NCBI GenBank assembly: GCA_032433765.1 | Contig: JAVIAB010000008.1 | Span: 40,543,736-40,607,735, forward strand | Length of the DNA stretch: 64,000 nucleotides | Source of the DNA: Megaustenia siamemsis | Taxonomy: Eukaryota; Mollusca; Gastropoda; Stylommatophora; Ariophantidae | Direction: 5' to 3' | In this document: piece after piece, positions 14,487 through 26,614 of the stretch | How positions within the stretch are numbered: position 1 is the first letter of the stretch | Layout of the letters: every line of letters begins with the position of its first letter | Notes under the pieces: model-generated | Seen by the model: the letters and a program-made list of their open reading frames with translations, nothing else | Database searches by the model: none | Told to the model about the DNA's origin: nothing | Translations under genes and position numbers: made by a program

Positions 14487-14739
14487 TTATATCACTTGTC
14501 GTTCTTGTGCTGCTCGAATAGTCTGAATTAGTGATTTTCCTTTGTTGTTAAATGTCTCTGTCACTGCATCTATCCATCTTCTTCTGGGTCTTCTTCTTGG
14601 TCTTTTTCTATGCATTCTCGAGAAGAACGCCATTGATGGTGATTGGTAAGGATTCATTCTGACCAGGTGGCCAAACCATTTAAGTTGTTGTTGTTCTATA
14701 TATTCTTGGCAGGGTTATGTTCCTACCATTTTTCTTATG
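14487..14739 (-). mobile_element. RTE-like LINE 3' fragment (ORF C-terminus)
   Basis: The reverse complement encodes the tail of a non-LTR retrotransposon polyprotein: LKWFGHLVRM, then a basic run KRPRRRPRRRWIDAV, ending in a stop at 14,487. The GHLVRM / RWIDAV pattern is typical of the region downstream of the reverse transcriptase in RTE-like LINEs. The reading frame breaks where the 56-bp array begins, so only this tail remains. It is not functional. Confidence 0.75.
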
Positions 14740-15184
14740 AAGGTAAACAATAATGGAATGAAATATACAGAGACTTTCCCTTTTTCTGTGTCTACAAGGT
14801 AAACAATAATGGAATGAAATATACAGAGACTTTCCCTTTTTCTGTGTCTACAAGGTAAACAATAATGGAATGAAATATACAGAGACTTTCCATTTTTCTG
14901 TGCCTGCAAGGTAAACAATAATGGAATGAAATATGCAGAGACTTTCCCTTTTTCTGTGCCTGCAAGGTAAACAATAATGGAATGAAATATACAGAGACTT
15001 TCCATTTTTCTGTGCCTGCAAGGTAAACAATAATGGAATGAAATATACAGAGACTTTCCATTTTTCTGTGCCTGCAAGGTAAACAATAATGGAATGAAAT
15101 ATACAGAGACTTTCCATTTTTCTGTGCCTGCAAGGTAAACAATAATGGAATGAAATATACAGAGACTTTCCCTTTTTCTGTTTG
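14740..15184. repeat. 56-bp tandem repeat array
   Basis: Nearly eight copies of a 56-bp unit starting AAGGTAAACAATAATGGAAT, at 14,740, 14,796, 14,852 and so on. Because 56 is not a multiple of 3, all three minus-strand frames are open in turn, which produces overlapping spurious ORFs. The array abuts the LINE fragment at 14,739. Confidence 0.95.
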
Positions 15185-15305
15185 TGACCGCGAATCAGTC
15201 AGAGAAGATTATCCCTGCTACAGCGATGTGGGTAAAGGCGGATCTTATTTACTTTGTACTTGAAGCTGGTCTTAGTTCGGACACACTTACATTTAAATTT
15301 GTTAT

Positions 15306-15561
15306 ATAAAAGTCAAGTACCCCCGTCACGCCAAGTGGCGTATAGGGAATATGGTGTTAGTGACCATAAATTTTACAGACCTTCATCATATGATTTTTGG
15401 GGTAATGTGGTCGGTATTACGCCCGTGCCGCATTACTTTGCCAGAAAAAAAATCCGGTACCCATTAAAGGCTTGGTGAACCGGAAGCCGTGGGTTGGGAT
15501 CGAACCCTACCTCTTGTCCTTTGTAGTACTGTTCACTAACCACTGAGCTATCTCGGCTCCC
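15306..15561 (-). mobile_element. tRNA-derived SINE, copy 2
   Basis: Same family as the copy at 11,291, in reverse orientation: box B reads as GGATCGAACCC and box A lies near the end at 15,540-15,555. An exact 12-bp target-site duplication, TAAATTTGTTAT, flanks it at 15,294-15,305 and 15,562-15,573. Confidence 0.9.
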
Positions 15562-15615
15562 TAAATTTGTTATGTTCTTTATAAACATTCATTCGTTGTA
15601 ACAATCATTGTCTTT

Positions 15616-15870
15616 TTTTTTTGTACCCTCGTCACGCCAAGTGGCGTATAGGGAAATATGGTGTTAGTGACCATAAATTTTACAGATCTTCGGCACATGA
15701 TTTTTGGGTAATGTGGTCGGTATTACGCCCGTGCCGCTTTACTTTCACAGAAAAAAAATTAGGTACCCATTAAAGGCTGGGTGAACCTGGAAGCCGTCGG
15801 TTTGGTATCGAACCGTACCTCTTGTCCTTTGTAGTCCAGTTCACTAACCACTGAGCTATCACCGCTCCCC
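15616..15870 (-). mobile_element. tRNA-derived SINE, copy 3
   Basis: Third copy of the same SINE, again reversed, only 55 bp beyond copy 2. An imperfect duplication (ATTGTCTTT before, ATTGTGTCTTT after) probably marks its ends. Both boxes are recognisable but carry substitutions. Confidence 0.85.
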
Positions 15871-15939
15871 ATTGTGTCTTTACCATAGAGCATAGTTTGG
15901 TATCCTGACTTCCTGGACCTCTCCTAAAGCTTAAGAGCT

Positions 15940-16149
15940 TTATTTTTGACAGATTCCACCCTCTCCTTCCTCTTCTGCTTCATCTTTTTATCTTCTTACC
16001 TCTCTTATTCTTCAACTTTTTACTTCTTCTTCTTTCTCTTCTCTCATACTCTTATTCTTTTCCTTTTTCCTTCTTCTTCGCTTTTCTTTTCTTCCTCTTC
16101 TTCTTCATCTTCTTACCTATTCGCCCTACAACTACTCCTCATTATTGTC
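15940..16149. repeat. pyrimidine-rich low-complexity tract
   Basis: Imperfect CTT/TTCTTCTT sequence. The 70-codon plus-strand frame (serine/phenylalanine-rich) is a by-product of the composition and is not a gene. Confidence 0.7.
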
Positions 16150-16420
16150 CGGTCTTAAAAGGACGTTAAATGGCGCAGATTTATTGTGTTGTGGTTTACA
16201 GCAAACTGCTATATCTACGCCTTTTGTCTCAACACATCGAACATAAAAACATCATCTTTTGATACTGATGAATTAGGTTATTGAATCCTATTCACTTGAC
16301 AAGACTGGTCAGTCTGCTACCAGAGTAACCACAAGGAGATGCAGTAGGTTATTGCTCAGTATTATTTTACATATCCTGTCGCAAGTAGTCACCTATGGGT
16401 CTCTCCCGGTTACCGAATAG
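16150..16420 (+). repeat. old dispersed repeat (family X), copy 1
   Basis: Diverged member of a dispersed family also seen at 22,118-22,335 (minus), 41,141-41,400 and 56,500-56,740. Shared blocks, in order, are RACGTTAAATG near the start, GATTCCTA...CCAGACTGG...TCTG...CCAG in the middle, and ATCCTG...CGCAAG...CTATGGGTC at the end. The element type is unknown. Confidence 0.45.
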
Positions 16421-16582
16421 AGAGCGTAAATTGGAATCTAAGACAATGTGATGCTATAACTCGTGCACAAAAAGTGTATTAAAATTATGTATACATTATT
16501 TGCTGTGAAATAATGTAAAAACGGGCACGTAGGAAATAAGGATACGGTTCGTATAATGTACTGACAATTCCTGTATTATGAA

Positions 16583-19500
16583 GTAATAGGCTGAACTGTG
16601 CTAATGAATATTGTCTGGGGTATAGGTTGAACTGTGCTAATGGGTATTGTCTGTGGTAATAGGTTGAACTGTGCTAATGGCTATTGTCTGGGGTAATAGG
16701 TTGAACTGTGCTAATGGGTATTGTCTGGGGTAATAGGTTGAACTGTGCTAATGGGTATTGTCTGTGGTAATAGGTTGAACTGTGGCAATGGGTATTGTCT
16801 GGGGTAATAGGTTGGACTGTCCTAATGGTTATTGTCTGGGGTAATAGGTTGAACTGTGCTCTTGGGTATTGTCTGGGGTAATAGGTTGGACTGTGCTAAT
16901 GGTTATTGTCTGGGGTAATAGGTTGGACTGTGTTAATGGTTAGTGTCAAGGGTAATAGGCTGGACTATGTTAATGGTATTGTCACGGGTAATAAGTTGAG
17001 CTGTGCTAATGAATTTGTCTGGGGTAATAGGTTGAACTGTGCTAATGGTTAATGTCAAGGGTAAAAGGCTGGACTATGTTAATGGGTATTGTCTGGGGTA
17101 ATAGGTTGGACTGTGCTAATGGGTATTGTCTGGGGTAATAGGTTGAACTGTGCTAATGAATATTGCCTGGGGTAATAGGTGAGCTGTGCTAATGAATATT
17201 ATATGGGGTAATAGGTTGAACTGTGCTAATGGGTATTGTCTGGGTTAATAGGATGAACTGTGCTAATGAATATTGTCTGGGTAATAGGTTGAGCTGTGCT
17301 AATGAATATTGTATGGGGTAATAGGTTGAACTGTGCTAATGGGTATTATCAACGGTAATAGGTGGCACTATGCTAATGGGTATTGTCTGGTGTAAAAGGT
17401 TGAGCTGTCCTAATGGGTATTGTCTGGGGTATAGGATGAACTGTGCTAGTGGGTATTGTCTGCGGTAATAGGTTTAGCTGTGCTAATGGGTATTGTCAAG
17501 GGTAATAGGTTGAGCTGTGCTAATGAATATTGTATGGGGTAATAGGCTGGACTGTGTTAATGGTTAGTGTCAGGGTAATAGGTTGAACTGTTCTAATAGG
17601 CATTGTCTAGGGTAATAGGTTGAGCTGTGCTAATGGCATTGTCTGGGGTAATAGGTTGAGCTGTGCTAATTGGTATTGTCTGGGGTAAAAGGCTGAGCTG
17701 TGCTAATGGATATTGTCAAGGGTAATAGGTGAACTGTTCTAATAGGTATTGTCAAGGGTAATAGGTTGAGCTGTGTTTATGGTATTGTCTGGGGTAATAG
17801 GTTGAGCTATGCTAATTGGTATTGTCAAGGGTAATAGGTTGAGCTGTGCTAATGGTGCATTGTCTGTGGTAGTAGTTTGAGCTGTGCTAATGAATATTAT
17901 ATGGGTAATATATTGAACTGTGCTAATGGTATAGTCAAGGATAATAGGTTGATATGTGCTAATGGGTATTGTCAGGTTAATAGGTTGAGCTGTGCTAATG
18001 GGTATTGTCTGGGCTATTAGGTTGAACTGTGCTAATGGGGTTATCAAGGGTAATTGTTTGAACTGTGTTAATGGGTATTGTCTGTGGTAATAGGCTGGAC
18101 TATGTTAATGGGTAGTGTCTGGGGTATTAAGTTGAACTGTGCTAATGGATATTGTCAAGGGTATAAGTTGAACTGTGCTAATGGGTATTGTCAATAGTAG
18201 TAGGTTGAACTGTGCTAATGGGTATATCAAGGGTAATAGGTTGAGCTGTGTTTATTGGTATTGTCTGGGTAATCGGTTGGACTGTCCTAATGGTTATTGT
18301 CTGGGGTAATAGGTTGAACTGTGCTCTTGGGTATTGTCTGGGTAATAGGTTGGACTGTGCTAATGGTTATTGTCTGGGGTAATAGGTTGGACTGTGTTAA
18401 TGGTTAGTGTCAAGGGTAATAGGCTGGACTATGTTAATGGGTATTGTCACGGTAATAAGTTGAGCTGTGCTAATGAATTTTGTCTGGGGTAATAGGTTGA
18501 ACTGTGCTAATGGTTAATGTCAAGGGTAAAAGGCTGGACTATGTTAATGGGTATTGTCTGGGGTAATAGGTTGGACTGTGCTAATGGGTATTGTCTGGGG
18601 TAATAGGTTGAACTGTGCTAATGAATATTGCCTGGGGTAATAGGTTGAGCTGTGCTAATGAATATTATATGGGGTAATAGGTTGAACTGTGCTAATGGGT
18701 ATTGTCTGGGTTAATAGGATGAACTGTGCTAATGAATATTGTCTGGGGTAATAGGTTGAGCTGTGCTAATGAATATTGTATGGGGTAATAGGTTGAACTG
18801 TGCTAATGGGTATTATCAACGGTAATAGGTGGCACTATGCTAATGGGTATTGTCTGGTGTAAAAGGTTGAGCTGTCCTAATGGGTATTGTCTGGGGTATA
18901 GGATGAACTGTGCTAGTGGGTATTGTCTGGGGTAATAGGTTTAGCTGTGCTAATGGGTATTGTCAAGGGTAATAGGTTGAGCTGTGCTAATGAATATTGT
19001 ATGGGGTAATAGGCTGGACTGTGTTAATGGTTAGTGTCAAGGGTAATAGGTTGAACTGTTCTAATAGGCATTGTCTAGGGTAATAGGTTGAGCTGTGCTA
19101 ATTGGCATTGTCTGGGGTAATAGGTTGAGCTGTGCTAATTGGTATTGTCTGGGGTAATAGGCTGAGCTGTGCTAATGGATATTGTCAAGAGTAATAGGTT
19201 GAACTGTTCTAATAGGTATTGTCAAGGGTAATAGGTTGAGCTGTGTTTATTGGTATTGTCTGGGGTAATAGGTTGAGCTATGCTAATTGGTATTGTCAAG
19301 GGTAATAGGTTGAGCTGTGCTAATGGTGCATTGTCTGTGGTAGTAGTTTGAGCTGTGCTAATGAATATTATATGGGGTAATATATTGAACTGTGCTAATG
19401 GGTATAGTCAAGGATAATAGGTTGATATGTGCTAATGGGTATTGTCAAGGTTAATAGGTTGAGCTGTGCTAATGGGTATTGTCTGGGCTATTAGGTTGAA

Positions 19501-19828
19501 CTGTGCTAATGGGTGTTATCAAGGGTAATTGTTTGAACTGTGTTAATGGGTATTGTCTGTGGTAATAGGCTGGACTATGTTAATGGGTAGTGTCTGGGGT
19601 ATTAAGTTGAACTGTGCTAATGGATATTGTCAAGGGTATTAAGTTGAACTGTGCTAATGGGTATTGTCAATAGTAGTAGGTTGAACTGTGCTAATGGGTA
19701 TATCAAGGGTAATAGGTTGAACTGTGCTAATGGGTATTGTCTGGGGTAATCGGTTGAACTGTGCTAATGGGTATTGTATGAGGTAATCGGTTGTACTGTG
19801 CTAATCGGTATTGTCTGGGGTAATAAGA
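16583..19828. repeat. 37-bp satellite array with 1.46-kb internal duplication
   Basis: About 88 copies of a 37-bp unit with the core GGTAATAGGTTGAACTGTGC followed by TAATGGGTATTGTC. Unit variants occur in a fixed order twice. The run starting GTTGGACTGTCCTAATGG at 16,811 reappears at 18,276, offset 1,465 bp, and the following variants (CTCTTGGG, GGTTAGTGTC, GGCACTATGC, TGATATGTGC) repeat in the same order. Not coding. Confidence 0.95.
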
Positions 19829-19913
19829 TGATGGTTATGTATATTAGTATAACGATTCTGTAGAGCGAGTGAGTAAGTAAGTTTGTGAGTGTGTGTGTGA
19901 GTTAATTGATGTG

Positions 19914-20577
19914 TGAGTGAGTGAGTGAGTGAGTGAGTGAGTGAGTGAGTGAGTGAGTGAGTGAGTGAGTGAGTGAGTGAGTGAGTGAGTGATGATTGGT
20001 GAGTGTGTGGGTGGTTGAGTGAAGGATTGAGTGAGTGGGTGGTTGAGTGTGTAATTGAGTAAGTTGATGGGTGGTTAAGTAAGTTATTGAGTGAGTTCGT
20101 GCATGAACTGATGGGTTATGAGTTTGTGAATGAGTGCATGAGTGTCTTAGTGAGTGACTGAGTGAGTGAGTGAGTGAGTGAATAAGTGAGTCATTGACTG
20201 AGTGGGTGGGTGGTTGAGTGAGTGGGTGAGTGATTGAGTGATTGAGTGAGTGAGTAAATGAGTGAGTGAGTGTATGAGTGAGTGATTGAGTGAGTGAGTG
20301 AGTGAGTGGTTGAGTAAGTGAGTGAATGTGTGGTTGAGTAAGTGAGTGAGTGATTGATGAGTGAGTGAGTGAGTGAGTGAGTGAGTGTGTGGTTGAGTAA
20401 GTGAATGATTGAGTGATTGAGTGATTGAGAATGAGTGAGTGAGTGAGTGAGTGAGTGAGTGAGTGAGTGAGTGAGTGAGTGAGTGAGTGAGTGAGTGAGT
20501 GAGTGAGTGAGTGAGTGAGTGAGTGAGTGAGTGAGTGAGTGAGTGAGTGAGTGAGTGAGTGAGTGAGTGAGTGAGTG
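19914..20577. repeat. (GTGA)n microsatellite with degenerate centre
   Basis: Near-pure GTGA at 19,914-19,991 and 20,433-20,577, with a mutated middle. It reads as Thr-His-Ser-Leu repeats on the minus strand, which is only the tetranucleotide read in frame. Confidence 0.97.
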
Positions 20578-21271
20578 TTTGCATGCATGAGAAGTTCATG
20601 GATAGATGAATACAGACGGGACTGTTTGCGAGCGAAAGAATGATGAGAGAGTTATCATGCACATGAACGGGTAGCGACTGAACGAGGAAATAAGTAAGAA
20701 AGTGAGCAAATGGGAAGCAGAAAAAAAGAGCAAACATGTGAGAGATGTTTAACAAAAAAGAAAAAAAGTATGTTTATATGACATATTTCATCAAGATGGA
20801 TCAATGAAATTGATATCAAAGGACAGAAGTGACGGGAATCTCAGATCTAGAGACAGACATTAAACTTCCAAGGGAGCTAATAAATTGATCAACAAACAAA
20901 CCTGTATATAAAACACCCGGCTACACAACAAAGGCTATACAAAAACATCCAACCTTATCCATTATCTTGTCACGGATATATTTTATTGCACTCCCTTTAC
21001 CGATTTGTTTGTTTGTTTGTTTGTTTGTTTTTACTGTCCCTGACAAAGATTGATCTCTATAAAAATGTGAACTTTTTTTTCGTTTCTTTGCTACGATAAC
21101 CTTTAAACTAATGTGTTCCTGTTTTTTTTTGTTTTGTTTTTTTTTCTTCTTTTACATCTAGATCACTTTTTAAGATATGGAGTAATAGGTATTGAGAATG
21201 TAATGGGAAGGGCAGAATATAACTGCATTTTAGTTTATAATTATTTAATTTTGAAAATAACATATTAACAA
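20578..21271. other. unique AT-rich sequence with short (TTTG)n
   Basis: No gene seen. A short TTTG run lies at about 21,005-21,030 and T-rich tracts near 21,120-21,150. Confidence 0.5.
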
Positions 21272-22085
21272 ATTATTCTTCTTGTCTCATTATTCTTCTT
21301 GTCTCATTCTATTTATTGTCTCATTATTCTTCTGGTCTCATTATTCTTCTTGTCTCATTATTCTTCTTGTCTCATTATTCTTATTGTATCATTATTCGTC
21401 TCGCCTCATTTTTCTTCCTGTCTCATTATCCTTTTTGTCTCATTATTCTTCTTGTCTCATTATTCGTCTTGTCTCATTATTCTTATTATCTCATTATTCT
21501 TCTTGTCTCATTATTCGTCTTGTCTCATTTTTATTCCTGTCTCATTATCCTTTTTGTCCTATTATTCTTCTTGTCACATTATTCTTTTTGTCTCATTATT
21601 CTTCTTGTCTCATTATTCTTATTGTCTCATTATTATTCTTATCTCATTATTCTTTTTGTCTCATTATTCTTCTTGTCTCATTATCCTTTTTGTCTCATTA
21701 TTCTTCTTATCTCATTATTCTTCTTGTCTCATTATTCTTCTTGTCTCATTATTCTTCTTATCTCATTATGCTTCTTGTCTCATTATTCTTCTTGTCTCAT
21801 TATTCTTCTTATCTCATTATTCTTCTTGTCTCATTATTCTTCTTATCTCATTATTCTTCTTGTCTCATTATTATTCTTGTCTCATTATTCTTCTTATCTC
21901 ACTGTTCTTCTTGTCTCATTATTCTTCTTGTCTCATTATTCTTCTTATCTCACTGTTCTTCTCGTCTCATTATTCTTCTTGTCTCATTATCCTTTTTGTC
22001 TCATTATTCTTCTTGTCTCATTATCCTTTTTGTCTCATTATTCTTCTTATCTCATTATTCTTCTTGTCTCATTATTTTTCCCATC
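21272..22085. repeat. 17-bp tandem repeat array
   Basis: About 48 copies of the 17-bp unit TCTCATTATTCTTCTTG. Because 17 is not a multiple of 3 and the unit has no stop in this direction, all three plus-strand frames stay open for 280-310 codons. These are not proteins. Confidence 0.97.
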
Positions 22086-22117
22086 TTCATATTACCTTGG
22101 AGGCAAAGCACCTGGCA

Positions 22118-22335
22118 GAAGACTTGGAAGCTATCGGCGACTCATAGCTGATTGTCTGCGCCAGGATCGAGAAACCAAAAATAATCCAGACCCTACCCCA
22201 CCCCTTCGCAGTGGCGCTAGAAACAGTCTAGCCTGCTTAGCCTGGCAAAGCGAGTAGGGTTAGAAGAGGGAAGGGAAACCCGATACACAAAAATGACTAA
22301 CTGAAGTCGGATATTTTAGGTCGAAAGGCTAAAAA
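22118..22335 (-). repeat. old dispersed repeat (family X), copy 2
   Basis: The reverse complement aligns by eye with 56,500-56,740. It shares ATCCGACTT, a CCTCTTC...CCTACTC block, CCAGGCT...AGACTG, and a terminal GATCCTGGCGCAGACAATC then AGCTATGAGT. Strongly diverged. Confidence 0.45.
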
Positions 22336-22387
22336 ATCACACTTACACCGCAAAACTTCAACACAAGGCATCTACAATAATTTTGAT

Positions 22388-22605
<218 letters not shown>

Positions 22606-22805
22606 ATTCCTTCAGCATAGAGAGAAAGGGAAGTTTTAGAAGGGGATATCTAGAGCTGACAAAATCGACAGCCAGGAACTACTAGTCAAATGCGATCAAA
22701 ACCGGGTACCTGTAGTATTGACAAACAAGCTGGTCTAGACCGATAGATTCCATACTCAGTGAAAAAATTGATGCTAATGACTGGCAGGCTGTGAAAACAG
22801 AGAGG

Positions 22806-23090
22806 TAAAGGTAAAGTACGAGACTTCAATCGGTGTCTTAGCACGCGAGTTTTCACCCATAAGTGTTCGGCCGCCTATCCAAAAGTGTTCGGAGACTTCT
22901 GGATAGTGTCGCGTCAAGCATCGAAACTCACGATGCGAAGCGGCATTTCTCACCTTCCCCGAATACTAACCTGGTACCTATTTCTGCCAGCGGCTGGGTC
23001 GACCGCGGAGGTATTCCCCCCCCCCCCCCCAATAACGAATACAACTCACACTGGTTCCAGCGGGAATCGAACACGGGTTGTCCGAACGGA
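22806..23090 (-). mobile_element. second tRNA-like SINE family, 5'-truncated
   Basis: On the minus strand the element starts with a box B-like GTTCGATTCCCG (reverse complement of 23,060-23,075) and continues through a unique body to a TTTACC-rich tail near 22,806. A poly-C run sits at about 23,018-23,032. Box A is missing, so the head is truncated or diverged. It differs from the SINE at 23,349. The call rests on box B and overall layout only. Confidence 0.4.
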
Positions 23091-23225
23091 GACGAATAAT
23101 AATAAATGAATATTATTATAGAGGTATAATTCAGCGAATCAATTCAGAGGAAGAGGTATGTTTACAGCACTCGGAAAAGATGACAAATAATCAACAACAG
23201 AAAAAAAAAACAAAAAACAATATAT

Positions 23226-23337
23226 GGACCGAAGCAGGATCGAACCCGTACTCAGTGGTGGCACAGCGCCTTGCCACGAAAAGCCAAAGGCTAGGTCCGA
23301 ACGTCGGTAGCCCAGTGGGTTAGTTTTCCCAACTAGG
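23226..23337 (-). mobile_element. possible tRNA-like SINE head remnant
   Basis: Reverse-complement reading gives GTGGCAAGGCGCTGTGCC, box A-like, followed by GGGTTCGATCC, box B-like. The spacing is plausible for a tRNA-derived head, but no body follows and no clover-leaf is convincing. Confidence 0.25.
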
Positions 23338-23348
23338 CTACCGAAGCT

Positions 23349-23614
23349 AGGGAGCCACGATAGCTCAGTGGTTAGTGAACTGGACTACAAAGGACAAGCG
23401 GTAGGGTTCGATCCCAACCGACGGCTTCCGGGTTCACCCAGCCTTAAATGGGTACCGGATTTTTTTTCTGGGAAAGTAAAGCGGCACGGGGGTAATACCG
23501 ACCACATTACCACAAAAATCATGTGCCGAGGGTCTGTAAAATTTATGGTCACTAACACCATATTCCCTATACGCCATCACTTGGCGTGACGGGGGTACTT
23601 TACTTACTTTTTTA
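23349..23614 (+). mobile_element. tRNA-derived SINE, copy 4
   Basis: Complete copy with box A TAGCTCAGTGGTTA and box B GGGTTCGATCCC. An 11-bp target-site duplication, CTACCGAAGCT at 23,338-23,348 and CTACCGAGGCT at 23,615-23,625, flanks it with one mismatch. The 3' part carries the short palindrome CGCCATCACTTGGCG. Confidence 0.9.
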
Positions 23615-23625
23615 CTACCGAGGCT

Positions 23626-24149
23626 CCCAAAAGGCTGCTAATGACTGGCAGGCAATGAAAATAGAAGAGGATGAGAGAAAGCGGTTTTTTTCTTTCTTAA
23701 TGTCTTGGTTTATTCCTAATTTTTAACAATTATTTATTTTCTTTCTAATCAATATTTTTTTTTCTTTAGAGAAGCACTAGCCATTCTACTTTAGACTGCC
23801 TTCAGACCGAAATCGGCATTTAAAAACTTGAATGAAAACTACATTTGCATGAAAACAACAGGGTCTGAATTGATACGGAGAAGCACCTAGTCATGAGAAC
23901 AGCTGCCCAGGGAGACAATATAGCCTTGATGGGATATGCGTATAACTCGTCTTACACTCTCCGAATAAATCACACAGCACTTTACATGTTCAACTCCACG
24001 AAACCGTTATTCTAAACAGAACAGACAGTACATCTCAATTACTTTCACATTTGATTTACAGTTCACTGGTAATTTGTCTGGAAATGCAATCTAGGTCGTT
24101 GTGATCTACATGTAAAACTGCGAAACCCTGACTTAACTCTGTGACTGGC
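23626..24149. other. unique sequence, no gene seen
   Basis: Starts with a phrase (GCTAATGACTGGCAGGC) also present near 22,771. The rest is AT-rich and has no supportable coding region. Confidence 0.45.
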
Positions 24150-24625
24150 TTCATCATCATCATCATCATCATCAGGTGCCGTGCCGATTGGCGTAGGCGA
24201 TCATCTCTTGGTACTTTATGCGTGTCACAATTTCAGTCGGTGATCTTTTATGACAGTAGACAAATTAAAAGACGATTGGAGGCCACTGAGATCTTATTTC
24301 TCAATGTTGAAAGTTCCTTGTTCAGCTAAAAATACCAATGAGAAAATTCTCAAGCGGCCAACACAAAAAGGTAGCTTCTAAAAGTCATCATAAAGATAAA
24401 AATCAACATTTTTGGGGCACATCATGAGAAGAGGAAAGTTGTAATACTTGGTTACAACTGGCAAAATACAGGGAAATCGTGGACCACAATGCAAGAAAAT
24501 ACTAGATGCCTTGGTGTCATGGCATAGAAAACAGTCAATAACAGAACTGATACGATGCACTGTAGATAGAAGATTGTGGAGGGACATGATCGCCTACGCC
24601 AACCGGTATTGTACAAGATGATGAG
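24150..24625 (+). mobile_element. LINE family A 3' fragment with inverted end
   Basis: The plus-strand part from about 24,250 to 24,625 is a decayed LINE C-terminus: KRRLEATE, then FWGHIMRRGKL, then TVDRRLWRDMIAYANR, with several frame breaks. The first 55 bp (24,150-24,205) are the same family's 3' end in reverse, with (ATC)n followed by GGCGTAGGCGATCAT. The ends are therefore inverted repeats. The same family occurs intact enough to show an RT at 57,570-58,584. Confidence 0.7.
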
Positions 24626-26159
24626 GATCTTTTATTATGCCATTTGCACAAGCTCTTCAATATTTCTTCTCTTGATTTTCCTCTGCTCTTCTAGCTATTT
24701 ATTTTGTCTGTTGTTATAGTATTCCCAATGTCTTCTCTTCGCATGGCATGCTCAATTAATTTAATTTGTCTCTTCTTTATTATTTTGGTGATATTTCTGG
24801 TTCCCCCCACTCGTTACATTCTTCATTTGTAATATTGCTACCCATGGAATTCGAAGCATTATTGATAAACCACATCTCAGCTGCTTCTAATGTTCTTTGT
24901 CTACTGGCTTACCGCCTGATTTAATTATCACCTCAATGTACTTTAATGATGTACTTTTACCTTGCCAAATCCTTACAAATTCAGCTTCTAAACTTGTTAT
25001 ATCACAAACATTACTCTGATAACCATATACTATCTTTCTAGTGTTAGTTGCCTTTCTTGTTTTTTTTTTTTACTTTCAGAAATATAACTATTACTTTATT
25101 TCTAATGGCATATTCAACCATTATTTTTATCAACGTGTAGCTTACATTATAATCTGTTACATTTGTTGTGGAAAAATGAATATTCAGGTTAGAAACTCTA
25201 AAATGTTGAAACACTGGAATATTTTTAAATAAACAAAAATGTACTAAAATGTATGGACTTTGGTGTCTTAACAGATGGTTGGTAGCAAGCAATCATGATA
25301 AGTCAGTAGTTTGGTAAAAATATTAGTGTCTTATGCTGGATGCTGCTTTTTTAATAGTTTCTCTCATGGCTGAATCTGCCAATATTTGATAGACAAATCC
25401 ACTTGCAGAACGAACAAGATGTATTCATGGTGTTTGGCTTCGTCTTTTATCTCCTACATCTTTTGTCTTCTGAATTTGATATTATCACTGCCTCAAAAGT
25501 TGCTGTGCCATTTTTTTCTCTCCATGTGCTACGATCTGCAGCCAGATTTTTTTTAAATGCCATAAGCACAAAAAGTACGTTAAAAAAAAAAATAACACAA
25601 GGTGCTTCTTCTTGTGTCATAAATTGGAACTATTTTATCAAATATATTTTTTTTATTTTGAGCCAAATGTAGTTGACACGGTACATCGTCATAGATAAAT
25701 GCTGTCAGCTAATTTTGTAGGATTAGAACTAAAGTACCACTTTCCTATTAAACCAAACAACTGTTTCCATGGGCAGCAACTATAGGGAGTCTCACCAACT
25801 ACCGAAAACAGCATTTCTTTTATATTTTCTTTTCCCCTCTAAATTCTCTCCCCTTCAGATTATAGCATGCACATTTTCCAATTGTCTTGTGTGAGCTCAC
25901 AGCTACTGTGCACTAATACTCACGAACAATAACCGTATTGTGTAGGCAGCCCTAGCCAAATAACAGAGGTCAGCAGTTACGCACATCAGGCAGGCGTGCC
26001 ACAACTATTAGGTACCACATAAACACACACTCTGCAGACACATTTGCTCTCATTCATTTCTCACACAATGTATATGCCTCTGTTCAAATTGTATTGCTAT
26101 ATCTTCATGGATGTTTGAGTTATTGATAAAATGTCGGGTTCTGTTTCGAGAGAGACAAG
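24626..26159. other. AT-rich unique sequence, 1.5 kb
   Basis: No tandem repeat, no recognised element and no coding region supported by domain or splice signals. Short frames of 60-90 codons occur on both strands. Confidence 0.5.
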
Positions 26160-26614
26160 CTTTACATACAACTGGAGAAATGACATGTTGCGTCAAAATG
26201 GTGATATATAGAGCCAATTCTGACCTATGGAAGCGAATCATGTATAGCAAACAAATAAATGAAAAGACGATGCCACAGAGATGGGATTTCTCAGAAGATT
26301 GTTCAAAGCTCCCTGGACAGCTGAAAAGACCAAGAAGAAAATTCTCAGAGACCAACACAAAAAGGGAGCTCCTAAGAAACATCAGAAAGAAACAATCAAC
26401 ATTTTTCTGGCACATCATGCGAAGAGGAAAGTTGGAATACTTGGTTGCAACTGGCAAAATACGGGAAAAGAGAGATCGCGGACGATAAAGAGAGAAAATA
26501 CTGGATAGCTTGGTGTCATGGCATGGAAAACGGTCAACAATATAATTGATACGACGCACTGTACATAGAAGATTGTGGAAGGGTATGATCGCCAGCCTTT
26601 AGGGCACATGATGA
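26160..26614 (+). mobile_element. LINE family A 3' fragment
   Basis: Decayed copy of the LINE C-terminal region. It shows MGFLRRLFKAPWTAEKTKKK and KRELLRNIRKKQSTFFWH, then MRRGKLEYLVATGKI, split over two frames. It ends in the family 3' end GGGCACATGATGATC. 5'-truncated and not functional. Confidence 0.75.

Noticed and set aside
21282..22257. Three overlapping long plus-strand frames
   Set aside because: They are a 17-bp repeat read in all three frames; no protein would need all three.
23350..23420. Functional tRNA gene
   Set aside because: Box A and B are present but no acceptor or anticodon stems pair. It is a SINE head with target-site duplication.
25044..25672. Short AT-rich ORFs
   Set aside because: Composition-driven Phe/Tyr/Ile frames without domains.
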